Shown piece by piece: positions 1 through 7,319 of a stretch of 24,162 bases of DNA. The stretch's first letter is position 1. The number at the start of each line of letters is the position of its first letter. The notes below the pieces were generated by a model that worked only from the letters and a program-made list of their open reading frames with translations, had not been told where the DNA came from and did no database searches. The DNA comes from Thermoanaerobacterales bacterium (lineage in GTDB: Bacteria > Actinomycetota > Acidimicrobiia > Acidimicrobiales > JACDCH01), in contig PKRH01000047.1 of the NCBI GenBank assembly GCA_017577565.1, forward strand, positions 1 through 24,162, written 5' to 3'. Both the position numbers and the translations under genes were made by a program.

Positions 1-1622
1 GGCTGGGGGAGGGCGCAGTCGACGCTCGCCCCGGCGGGCGTGCACCCGTCGGGCCCGGCCGCGAACGTCCCGGCGCTGAGCGTCACCCGCAGGACGGCCG
101 TGCCCGACCCGGCGGTGTCGGCGAGCGGCGTGACGGCGGCCGCGCCGCCGCCGTCGCCGCCGGACTCGGTGACCTCGATGTGCAGCGTGCCGGTGCCGGG
201 GCCGGTCGCCTCCCAGCTCGACGCGGCGCCGTCGAGCGACAGCGCCGGCGCCGGCGGCGGGGGCGGTGGTGGCGGTGGTGGCTGCGGTGCCGGCGGGGGC
301 GTCGGTGCCGGCGCCGGCGGGGGCGGCACGGGCGACGGCGACGGTGCGGGGGGTGCCCCCGGGCCCGGCGGCGGGCTCGACGGCATCGAGCCGCCGCTGC
401 CGGTGCCACCCGGGGAGGAGCCTCCGCCGCTCCCGACCGGCGGCGACGGGTCCTCGGCCAGGAAGCCGTCGTCACCGAGGCCGGTGCCCCCGAAGCCGTC
501 GCCGCCGAGGTCGAGGTCGCCGTCGCCGAAGAGGAAGCCGTCGTCGCCGAAGTCCTCGTCGAGGGGCGAGTACAGGTCGTCGAACGGCTCGTCGAAGGGG
601 CTCAGCGGGAAGTCACCGTCCCCGAAGAGCGAGCCGCCGTCGTCGCCGAGGTCGTCGGACCGCGAGCCGTCGTCGTCCCCGCCCAGGTCGGCGGCGTCGG
701 CCGCCGAGTCGAGCGGCCCGTCGTGCTCCCGGGCCACCATCGCCCCCATGCCGACGATGCCGCCGACGACCGCCGCGATGGCGGCGGTGCTGCCCACCGT
801 GGGCGCGGCCCGGCGCAGCTTGCCCAGCAGGCCGGCACCGCCCGCCGCGCCGGCGCCGGCGGCCCCGGCGGCGGCCAGCTCGCCCCCGCCGACGAGGACG
901 AAGAACGGGAGGACGGCCCGGGCGAGCGTGCGGTTGACGTCCCGCAGCTCGGCGAGGAGCGCCCGGCACTCCTTGCACCGGCCCAGGTGCTTCTCGACCG
1001 CCGCCGTGTCGCGGGCCGACAGGCCGCCGCGCACGTAGGCCCCGAGCTGCGAGCGCCAGGGCTCGTGGTCGGGCGCCGGCGCGGCGGACAGGTGGGCCTG
1101 CAGGTAGGCCTGGCGCAGCCGCTCCCGCGCCCGGTAGGCGAGGGCGGCGGCGGCGTTGGCGCTGACCCCGAGCGTGTCGGCCAGCTCGGCCGGCTGGCGC
1201 CCCTCGACCGCCGTGTGCCAGAGCACCGCCTGCCACCGGTCGGGCAGCGTCTCGAACGCCCGGGTGATGAGCGCCCGGTCCGCCATCCCGAGCTCGGGGG
1301 CGTCGGCCTCGTCGAGGATCGGCTCGGGCACCTCCTCGACCGGCTCCTCGGCCGCCGCGGCGCCCTCGGTGGCCATCCGGCGGAGGGTGACGAACAGGTA
1401 GGCGCGGAACGACTCGGTGGGGCCGGCGCCGCGCCGGATCGCGCCGAGCACCCGCTCGAAGGCGCCGTTGACCAGGTCCTCCGGGTCGCCGAACCGCCGG
1501 TACGTCCGGGCCAGCCGCAGGGCGGCCGGCTGGTGGCGGACGTACAGCTCGGTGAAGGCGGCCTCGTCGCCCTGGCGCGCCTGGTCGAGCAGCTGGGAGT
1601 CGGAGAGGGCGGTGATCGTCAT
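1..1622 (-). CDS. Sigma-70 family (ECF-like) sigma factor fused to zinc-finger anti-sigma-like domain and membrane segment, 3' end outside window
   Basis: Partial gene: about 540 codons are visible and no stop is reached at the window start. The ATG at 1622 opens MTITALSDSQLLDQARQGDE. Region 2 lies at about residues 15-85 and region 4 at about 115-175 (LPDRWQAVLWHT, then LADTLGVSANAAAALAYRAR, a helix-turn-helix). A zf-HC2/ZAS-like motif follows, H212-x3-C216-x2-C219, as in zinc-binding anti-sigma factors. A small hydrophobic segment at about 278-298 (AAIAAVVGGIVGMGAMVA) is probably a membrane helix. The rest is an Asp/Gly/Phe-rich stretch (about 303-392), a Gly/Ser/Pro linker with ten consecutive prolines (448-457), and the start of a domain that looks beta-rich. 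Known ECF groups with C-terminal zinc-finger and membrane extensions exist; assignment to one of them is inference. The likely role is a transcription initiation factor held at the membrane by its own C-terminus. Confidence 0.88.
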   Translation of the reverse strand, partial: MTITALSDSQLLDQARQGDEAAFTELYVRHQPAALRLARTYRRFGDPEDLVNGAFERVLGAIRRGAGPTESFRAYLFVTLRRMATEGAAAAEEPVEEVPEPILDEADAPELGMADRALITRAFETLPDRWQAVLWHTAVEGRQPAELADTLGVSANAAAALAYRARERLRQAYLQAHLSAAPAPDHEPWRSQLGAYVRGGLSARDTAAVEKHLGRCKECRALLAELRDVNRTLARAVLPFFVLVGGGELAAAGAAGAGAAGGAGLLGKLRRAAPTVGSTAAIAAVVGGIVGMGAMVAREHDGPLDSAADAADLGGDDDGSRSDDLGDDGGSLFGDGDFPLSPFDEPFDDLYSPLDEDFGDDGFLFGDGDLDLGGDGFGGTGLGDDGFLAEDPSPPVGSGGGSSPGGTGSGGSMPSSPPPGPGAPPAPSPSPVPPPPAPAPTPPPAPQPPPPPPPPPPAPALSLDGAASSWEATGPGTGTLHIEVTESGGDGGGAAAVTPLADTAGSGTAVLRVTLSAGTFAAGPDGCTPAGASVDCALPQ

Positions 1623-1823
1623 GGGGGCGGGGACACCTGGCGTCAGTGTGGCGCACGTCGCCGGGGCTGGCCAGAGGTCGCGGCCGTGCCGCGACCCGCT
1701 GCCGGTCACGATCCTGGCCCAGGCGGCGCCCGGTGCGGGCGCGGCCGGACCCCTCTGCGGCCGGCGCGCAGAAATCCCGCCGATTCGGCGTCATAGCCGG
1801 GCGCTCACGGGCTCTCATCGGGC

Positions 1824-2672
1824 ATGCACGAGACCGACGGCCCCGACCCTGCCCCCCGTGGCAGCGAGGGGTCGGCGCGTCTCCTCATGCTCGTCGGCCG
1901 GTCGGCGCCGCCTCACCGGCTGGCCGACGAGCTCCTTCGCCGGTGGCACGCCGCGTCGGGCTCGCCGTTGCCGTTCGCGGAGTGGGCGGACCCGTCCACC
2001 GACGCGCTGGCCGGCGCGTTCGACGCCGCCACCGACCCCGACGAGGTCGAGCGGGCCGTCGTGGCCTTCGCCCGGGCCCGCGCCGGCGCCGACCACGACA
2101 TCGAGTCGGTGGCCGCCGACCTCGTCGCGCTGGTGCGCCTGGCCTGGCCGTCGGGCCACGACGTCTGGCACGGCGCGATCGACCCGGTCGGGCTCGTCGC
2201 CCGGGGCCTCAGCGCCTGGGCGACCGTGCACGCCACCGCCGCCCGCTCGGCGGGCTGCATCGACCCGACGACCGGCCTCGCCACGGCCGACTACCTGCGC
2301 GAGCGCATCCGCGAGCTGCACGGCCAGTGCGACGCGCTGGCCATCTCCCCGGCGGCGACCTTCGCCGCGCTGGTCGTGCAGCTCGACACGGCGCGGTTGG
2401 CTCCCCCCGACCGCGTCGGCGCCCGCGTGGCGGTCGCCCGGCGCCTGTCGGCCCGGTTCCGGGCCGGCGAGACGCTGGCCGCGCCGCGGCCCGACCGCAT
2501 GGTGGTGGTCATGCCGGGCTACGGGCTGCACCGGGCGGTGCGGGAGGTGCGCGACGACCTGGCCGGGGTCGGGGAGCTCGACCGGGTCGAGGTCACCGTC
2601 AGCCGCCTGCCGTTCGAGGCGGACCCGGATGCCACCTTCAGGTCCCTGGCGGGAACCGGCGAGGTCTCCTAG
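1824..2672 (+). CDS. Protein with a degenerate GGDEF domain, probably catalytically inactive
   Basis: 282 residues. The C-terminal half resembles a diguanylate cyclase domain: IDPTTGLATADYLRERIREL (about 146-165) matches the conserved DxLTGLxNRxxFxxxL entry, FAALVVQLDT (about 180-189) is the following strand, and RAGETLAAPRPDRMVVVMPG (about 213-232) aligns with the RxxDxxaRxGGDEFxvllPg stretch. The signature GGDEF is RPDRM here, so GTP cyclisation is unlikely. Residues 15-140 show no domain I recognise; they look alpha-helical and could be a sensory region. No clear ribosome binding site precedes the ATG at 1824, so a start further in (for example ATG at 1888) is possible. The gene diverges from the sigma factor gene across about 200 bases and ends just before a strong hairpin. 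A regulatory or scaffold role is inference. Confidence 0.7.
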   Translation: MHETDGPDPAPRGSEGSARLLMLVGRSAPPHRLADELLRRWHAASGSPLPFAEWADPSTDALAGAFDAATDPDEVERAVVAFARARAGADHDIESVAADLVALVRLAWPSGHDVWHGAIDPVGLVARGLSAWATVHATAARSAGCIDPTTGLATADYLRERIRELHGQCDALAISPAATFAALVVQLDTARLAPPDRVGARVAVARRLSARFRAGETLAAPRPDRMVVVMPGYGLHRAVREVRDDLAGVGELDRVEVTVSRLPFEADPDATFRSLAGTGEVS

Positions 2673-2691
2673 ACGGGAGGAGCCTCCAGCG

Positions 2692-2729
2692 CGTGACGGG
2701 GGACGGTCTCGTGACCGTCCCCCGTCACG
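2692..2729. terminator. Perfect 17-bp inverted repeat, probable bidirectional terminator
   Basis: Arms 2692-2708 and 2713-2729 are exact reverse complements around a four-base loop TCGT. The hairpin lies between two convergent genes (stop at 2672 on plus, stop at 2766 on minus). There is no clear T-run on either side, which is common for terminators in very GC-rich actinobacteria. Confidence 0.75.
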
Positions 2730-2765
2730 TTCGTGCCGGCTCGGGCCTCGGCGGGCCCTGCCCGG

Positions 2766-4991
2766 TCAGTCCTGGAGGGTCTGCAGCCGTGCGGCGTCGC
2801 GGGCCTCGAGCGCCTCGAGGAGGTGCATCGAGATGTCAGCGACCTTCACCTCGTCCTCCTCCTTGCCGGCGGCCTTCGTCCCGTCGTCGATCATGATGTA
2901 GCAGAAGGGGCAGGCGACGGCGATGCGGCTGGCGCCGGTGGCGATCAGCTCCTGGCTGCGCTCGTCGTTGACCTTCTTGCCGATCGTCTCCTCCATCCAC
3001 ATGCGGGCGCCGCCGGCACCGCAGCACATGCCCTTGGTGCCGTTCCGGCTCGCCTCGACGACCTCGACGCCGGCCAGGCTGCCGATGACCCGGCGGGGCG
3101 AGGTGTAGATGTCGTTGTGGCGGCCCAGGTAGCAGGAGTCGTGGTAGACGACCCGCTCGTCGAGCCGGGCGTCCTGCATGTCCAGCTTGCCCTCGGAGAT
3201 GAGCCACTCCAGGAACTGGCTGTGGTGGACGACCTCGTAGTGGCCCCCGAGCTGCGGGTACTCGTTCTGCAGCGTGTTGAAGCAGTGGGGGCACTGCGTG
3301 ATGATCTTCCGCACGCCCATGCCGTTCAGGGTCTCGACGTTCTGCATGGCGAGCATCTGGAAGATGTACTCGTTGCCCGAACGGCGGGCGGGGTCGCCGG
3401 TGCAGTTCTCGGACGGCCCGAGGATGGCGAAGTCGATGCCGGCCCGCTGCATGAGCTTCGCCATGGCGATGGTGACCCGCTGGTTCTTGTCGTCGAAGCT
3501 GCCGGCGCAGCCGACCCAGTAGAGGAACTCGTGGTCGAAGGGGTCGCCGGGCTCGACGACCTTGACGCCCTCGACCTTCGAGGTCCACGCCGCCCGGTCG
3601 CTCTGCGACATGCCCCACGGGTTGCCCGAGTTCTCCATCGACCGGTAGGCGGTGCCCAGCTCGGTGGGGAAGTTGGACTCCATGAGCGACAGGTACCGCC
3701 GCATGTCGAGGATCTTGTCGAGGATCTCGATGTTGACCGGGCAGATCTCGTCGCACGCCTTGCACGAGGTGCAGGACCACACCTCCTCGGGCGTGATCCG
3801 CTCGAACAGCGAGTCGGCGCTGATCGTGATCTCCGGGTCGACGCCGAGCGGCGGTGACACCTTCGGGGTGCCGGTGGCGGCCATGACCTCGCCGGTCTTC
3901 AGCACGATCTCCCGGGGGTCGAGCGGCTTGCCGGTCGCGTGGGCCGGGCAGACGCTGGTGCAGCGGCCGCACATGGTGCAGGCGTCGGTGTCGAGCAGCT
4001 GCTTCCAGGTGAAGTCGCTGACGGTGGCGGCGCCGAAGCTCTCGAGCTCCGTCTCCATGAGGTTGGGCAGCGGCTTCATGGCGCCCTTCGGCCGCTCACG
4101 GTCGCGCAGGTACATGTTCAGCGGCGACGTGAACATGTGCCGCAGCATCGTGATCGGCAGGATCACCAGGAACAGCACGAACGAGAGCACGTGGGCGACC
4201 CACCAGCCCTGGTGCCAGCCCGACAGGCGGGCCGTGTCCTCGACCAGGCCGGAGAGCGGGTAGCCGATGACCGACCACTTCTCGAAGTCGGGGCGCCCCT
4301 CGAGGGCGATGCGGTAGGCCTCGGCGCCGAAGCCGGTCACGCCGATGGCGAGCAGCACGCCGAGGATGAGCGCGTGCTCCGGCTTCGTCTTGATGCGGAT
4401 GCGGTAGGGGCGCTGGACGTAGCGGCGCAGGATGGCCCACACGACGCCGGCGAGGTAGACGCCGCCGGCCACGTCGCCCACCAGCGCGTAGGCCCGGTAC
4501 ACGTCGCCGTGCAGGAACTTGGCGCTCTCGGGCAGCTGGTGGTTGACCTCGAGCACCGTGGTGACGGCGAGCAGCACCAGGAAGCTGAAGTAGATCAGCG
4601 AGTGCATGACGCCGGCGGCCGGGTCGCGCAGCAGCGTCTGCATGTAGACGCCGGCGCGGAAGTCGCGCAGCCGGCGGTGGACGTTGCGGCGGGTGGTCGA
4701 CCGGTCGTCGGGGGCGCCGCGCTGCCAGTTGCGCACCCGGTTGGCGAAGTTGACCGCCCCCAGCAGCAGGACGATCGGCAGCACGGTGTAGAAGACGGCC
4801 TTCCAGGCCGAGGGGATGTTGCCGAAGACCTCGCGCTGGACGGGCGAGTCGTCGTGCCACTGGAACACGGTGGCGGCGATGCCCGACAGCAGGGTGACCA
4901 CCGCGATCAGGACCCCGAGCGCCAGGACGACCTGGTGCGGCGAGATGCGGCGCGGGCCGCGCGCCGCCGGAGTGCTCTCTGGGCTGCTCAC
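2766..4991 (-). CDS. Membrane-anchored Fe-S oxidoreductase of the heterodisulfide reductase (HdrD) / EtfD type
   Basis: 741 residues from a GTG start at 4991. The N-terminal third carries about six hydrophobic helices (about 20-43, 64-84, 125-148, 166-189, 205-225, 263-285), similar in layout to the nitrate reductase gamma-type haem b membrane domain. Two 4Fe-4S motifs follow: C338-x2-C341-x2-C344-x3-C348 and C407-x2-C410-x2-C413-x3-C417. Two CCG (cysteine-rich) domains form the C-terminus, with C495, C530, C567/C570 and then C620, C656/C657 (GMCCGAGG) and C694/C697. This architecture matches mycobacterial Rv0338c (EtfD), which passes electrons from electron-transfer flavoprotein to the quinone pool during fatty acid oxidation. 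That role is transferred from the family; no etfAB or acyl-CoA dehydrogenase gene lies in the window. All cluster ligands appear intact. The gene diverges from amt. Confidence 0.9.
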   Translation of the reverse strand: MSSPESTPAARGPRRISPHQVVLALGVLIAVVTLLSGIAATVFQWHDDSPVQREVFGNIPSAWKAVFYTVLPIVLLLGAVNFANRVRNWQRGAPDDRSTTRRNVHRRLRDFRAGVYMQTLLRDPAAGVMHSLIYFSFLVLLAVTTVLEVNHQLPESAKFLHGDVYRAYALVGDVAGGVYLAGVVWAILRRYVQRPYRIRIKTKPEHALILGVLLAIGVTGFGAEAYRIALEGRPDFEKWSVIGYPLSGLVEDTARLSGWHQGWWVAHVLSFVLFLVILPITMLRHMFTSPLNMYLRDRERPKGAMKPLPNLMETELESFGAATVSDFTWKQLLDTDACTMCGRCTSVCPAHATGKPLDPREIVLKTGEVMAATGTPKVSPPLGVDPEITISADSLFERITPEEVWSCTSCKACDEICPVNIEILDKILDMRRYLSLMESNFPTELGTAYRSMENSGNPWGMSQSDRAAWTSKVEGVKVVEPGDPFDHEFLYWVGCAGSFDDKNQRVTIAMAKLMQRAGIDFAILGPSENCTGDPARRSGNEYIFQMLAMQNVETLNGMGVRKIITQCPHCFNTLQNEYPQLGGHYEVVHHSQFLEWLISEGKLDMQDARLDERVVYHDSCYLGRHNDIYTSPRRVIGSLAGVEVVEASRNGTKGMCCGAGGARMWMEETIGKKVNDERSQELIATGASRIAVACPFCYIMIDDGTKAAGKEEDEVKVADISMHLLEALEARDAARLQTLQD

Positions 4992-5105
4992 GGGCCCGAA
5001 CCTACCGAACCCGGCTGAGCGGGGCGGAATCCTCGGCGGCCCAGGACAGGGACTGTTACCGGACGGTCACAAGCGGCCCCCGGCACACCGGCGCGCAAGG
5101 TTCGC

Positions 5106-5130
5106 GACAGATGACGTACGTCTGCCTGTC
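5106..5130. promoter_or_regulatory. Nested palindrome upstream of amt, candidate operator
   Basis: A perfect 10-base palindrome GACGTACGTC (5113-5122) is flanked by GACAG (5106-5110) and CTGTC (5126-5130), which are reverse complements of each other. The two symmetries are offset by half a base. It lies about 75-100 bases upstream of the chosen amt start, in the region between the divergent oxidoreductase and amt genes. Which regulator would bind is unknown; it does not clearly match the GlnR box. Confidence 0.4.
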
Positions 5131-5190
5131 ATCCGCGGGGAACCGACGCGAAACAGCCCCTCCATACGGTCGCCAGAGCCTGACGACCGT

Positions 5191-5198
5191 GGAGGAGG
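5191..5198 (+). promoter_or_regulatory. Strong ribosome binding site that fixes the amt start
   Basis: GGAGGAGG lies five bases before GTG at 5204. The reading frame is open further upstream to 5111, but this site together with the signal peptide that begins right after it decides for the GTG at 5204. Confidence 0.8.
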
Positions 5199-5203
5199 TT
5201 CGT

Positions 5204-6625
5204 GTGAAACGACGTCTGCTGACGGCGGCGGTCATCGGGGGAGCGGGCGTGATGGCCCTCGCCTCCCCGGCCGCGGCCCAAGACGCCGAGGGCGCTGCGT
5301 CGCAGGTGATCCTCGACAACATCTGGGTGCTGATCGCCGGCATCCTCGTGTTCTTCATGCAGGCGGGGTTCGCCCTCGTCGAGGCGGGCCTCACCCGGGC
5401 CAAGAACGTCGCCAACATCGTCATGAAGAACCTGATGGACTGCATGGTGGGCGTGCTCGCCTTCCTGGCCGTCGGGTTCTCCATCGGCTTCGGCGGCGAG
5501 AAGCTCGGGGGCTGGTTCGGCTGGGGCGGCTTCGGCACCCCGGGCCTGGAGGACGCCACCGCGCTGGCGGTCGGCAACCTGTCGCCCGCCACGTTCTTCT
5601 TCTTCCAGGCGGCGTTCGCGGCGACGGCGGCGACGATCGTCTCCGGTGCCATGGCCGAGCGCACGAAGTTCGTCAGCTACTTCGTGTACTCGATCGGCAT
5701 CACGGCGCTGATCTACCCGGTCGTGCTCAGCTGGACCTGGGGCGGCGGCTGGCTGGCCCAGCGCGAGTACCCGTTCTCGGACTTCGCCGGCTCGACCATC
5801 GTCCACGCCACCGGCGGCTGGGCGGCGCTCATGGGCGCCATCGTCCTCGGCCCCCGGCTGGGCAAGTACGGCGAGGACGGCAAGCCGCGGGCGATCCCCG
5901 GCCACAACATCGCCTACGTCGTGCTCGGGGCGATGATCCTGTTCATCGGCTGGTTCGGGTTCAACCCGGGCTCCGAGCTGGCGGCCGACGAGTTCGTCCC
6001 GCAGCTGGCGGTCAAGACGCTGGTCGCCGCCTGTGCCGGCGCTGTCGTCGCCATGGTCGTGAACTGGGCCGTCGACAAGAAGCCGGACGTCTCCATGGCC
6101 GCCAACGGCCTGCTCGCCGGCCTCGTGTCGATCACCGCCCCGGTGGGCACGGTCACCACGCCGGTGGCGGTGCTCATCGGCGCCATCGGCGGCGCCATCG
6201 TGGTCGGCTCGGTCAAGTTCTTCGACCGGGTGCGGGTCGACGACCCCGTGGGCGCCATCTCGGTCCACGGCGTCTGCGGCACGTGGGGCACGCTCTCCAT
6301 CGGCCTCTTCGCCCGCTACGACGACGCCTTCCTGGGCCGTGAGGACGCGGGCCTGCTCTACGGCGGCGGCGTCGACCAGCTGGTCACCCAGCTGCTGATG
6401 GTCCTGGCCCACGGCGTGTTCGTGTGCGCCGCGGCCGGCCTGCTCTTCCTGGCGATCAAGAAGACGATCGGCCTGCGGGTCGACCCGGAGGAGGAGGTCG
6501 AGGGCCTGGACGTCCTGGAGCACGGCTCCCCGGGCTACGGGGTCGACGTCGTGCCCTCGCTGCCCGCCACCGCGCCGGGCGCGTCGAGCGGCGCCGGCGC
6601 CCAGCCGGAGCCGGCGACGGCGTAG
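5204..6625 (+). CDS. amt: Ammonium transporter (Amt/MEP/Rh family)
   Basis: 473 residues from GTG at 5204. An N-terminal signal peptide is visible (positive KRR, hydrophobic core, SPAAAQ cleavage region near residue 25), so the first membrane helix starts outside, as in other Amt proteins. About eleven helices follow. The conserved pore histidines are present: H201 in IVHATGGWAALMGA and H355 in AISVHGVCGTWGTLSIGL. FFFFQAAFAATAATIVSGAMAER is the typical family segment around the outer Phe gate. The cytoplasmic tail has the usual GLRVDPEEEVEGLDVLEHG motif, which couples subunits and docks PII proteins, followed by a Pro/Ala-rich end. The protein conducts ammonium across the cytoplasmic membrane as a trimer. 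No glnK/glnB or glnD is next to it, unlike many bacterial amt operons; the gene stands alone between a divergent gene and a terminator hairpin. Confidence 0.96.
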   Translation: MKRRLLTAAVIGGAGVMALASPAAAQDAEGAASQVILDNIWVLIAGILVFFMQAGFALVEAGLTRAKNVANIVMKNLMDCMVGVLAFLAVGFSIGFGGEKLGGWFGWGGFGTPGLEDATALAVGNLSPATFFFFQAAFAATAATIVSGAMAERTKFVSYFVYSIGITALIYPVVLSWTWGGGWLAQREYPFSDFAGSTIVHATGGWAALMGAIVLGPRLGKYGEDGKPRAIPGHNIAYVVLGAMILFIGWFGFNPGSELAADEFVPQLAVKTLVAACAGAVVAMVVNWAVDKKPDVSMAANGLLAGLVSITAPVGTVTTPVAVLIGAIGGAIVVGSVKFFDRVRVDDPVGAISVHGVCGTWGTLSIGLFARYDDAFLGREDAGLLYGGGVDQLVTQLLMVLAHGVFVCAAAGLLFLAIKKTIGLRVDPEEEVEGLDVLEHGSPGYGVDVVPSLPATAPGASSGAGAQPEPATA

Positions 6626-6664
6626 CGCCGGTCGGACGACCGGCCGGCGAGCCGACGATCGGTC

Positions 6665-6698
6665 CCCGCCCCTCGGACGACGTGGTCCGGGGGGCGGG
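6665..6698. terminator. GC-rich 14-bp hairpin between convergent genes, probable terminator
   Basis: Arms 6665-6678 and 6685-6698 pair along 14 positions with one T-G wobble and a six-base loop GACGTG. It sits 39 bases after the amt stop and 40 bases before the stop of the convergent cyclic-nucleotide-binding gene, so it could serve both. Confidence 0.65.
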
Positions 6699-6738
6699 CC
6701 CGCGTCCGGGCGGCCGCGGCCGCCGCGGGCGCAGACCC

Positions 6739-7161
6739 TCAGCCGTAGGCCTTCGAGTCGAGCTCGCGCACCCGGCTGGCCAGCGAGGCCAGGATCTTGT
6801 GGGTGAGGGCCGGCACCTCGTCGAGCAGGCCCGAGAACTCCCGCGGCCCCAGCACGAGCACGGTCAGCGGCGTCTTCGCCCGCACCGACGCGGTGCGGGG
6901 GCCGTGGTCGAGCAGCGCCAGCTCGCCGACGCAGTCGCCCGGGCCGAGCGTGGCGATGACCTCCCCGGCCCGCACCACCTCGGCGGTGCCCTCGACGATG
7001 ACGAACGCCTCCCGCCCGACGTCGCCCTGGGTGACGAACTCCTTGCCCTCGTCGAGGGTCAGCTCGACGGTCGCCTTGGCGATCTCCCGCAGCTCCTTGG
7101 TCGTGCAGCCGGAGAAGAGCGGGACCGAGGCGAGGTGGTTGAGGTACTCCTCACGTGCCAT
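6739..7161 (-). CDS. Single-domain cyclic nucleotide-binding protein (Crp/cNMP fold)
   Basis: 140 residues from ATG at 7161 (MAREEYLNHLASVPLFSGCT), the usual opening of small actinobacterial cNMP-domain proteins; the frame is open further upstream but reads as low-complexity sequence there. The beta-roll is recognisable: LDEGKEFVTQGDVGREAFVIVEGTAEV (about 36-62) and the phosphate-binding cassette GDCVGELALLDHGPRTASV (about 75-93), with the conserved G-E-L-A-L-L and the Arg that contacts the cyclic phosphate (R89). No DNA-binding helix-turn-helix, channel or enzyme domain is attached, so it is not a CRP-type transcription factor itself. It may bind cAMP or a related nucleotide, or have a structural role. 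It diverges from the OmpR-type gene across 158 bases. Ligand and target are unknown. Confidence 0.88.
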   Translation of the reverse strand: MAREEYLNHLASVPLFSGCTTKELREIAKATVELTLDEGKEFVTQGDVGREAFVIVEGTAEVVRAGEVIATLGPGDCVGELALLDHGPRTASVRAKTPLTVLVLGPREFSGLLDEVPALTHKILASLASRVRELDSKAYG

Positions 7162-7319
7162 GTCGGCGCAGCATACGGGCCGCCCGTCCGCCGTGCCGGG
7201 CCGTCGCGCGGGCCCGTCGGCGCCCGGCCACGGACGGCGCGACGCGCGCCAGCCGAGGGTGGTGAGCGGTTCATCCGACCGAAACAGTCGAGCAACCCTC
7301 GGTTCGTACGTTTGGCGCC
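7162..7319. promoter_or_regulatory. Divergent intergenic region between cNMP-domain gene and OmpR-type gene
   Basis: 158 bases that must hold promoters for both genes. The part from about 7270 to 7316 is poorer in GC than the surroundings and contains short inverted elements: CGAG at 7289-7292 with CTCG at 7298-7301, and CCGAAAC at 7279-7285 with the near-complementary GTTTGG at 7310-7315. No confident -10/-35 pair could be assigned. Confidence 0.35.

Noticed and set aside
180..1796. Long plus-strand frames over the sigma factor gene
   Set aside because: They translate to Arg/Gly/Val-rich sequence without domains, while the minus strand gives clear sigma regions.
5041..5075. GlnR box upstream of amt (GTTAC and GTCAC around 5054-5069)
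   Set aside because: The halves and spacing do not fit the gTnAC-n6-GaAAC pattern well enough to claim it.
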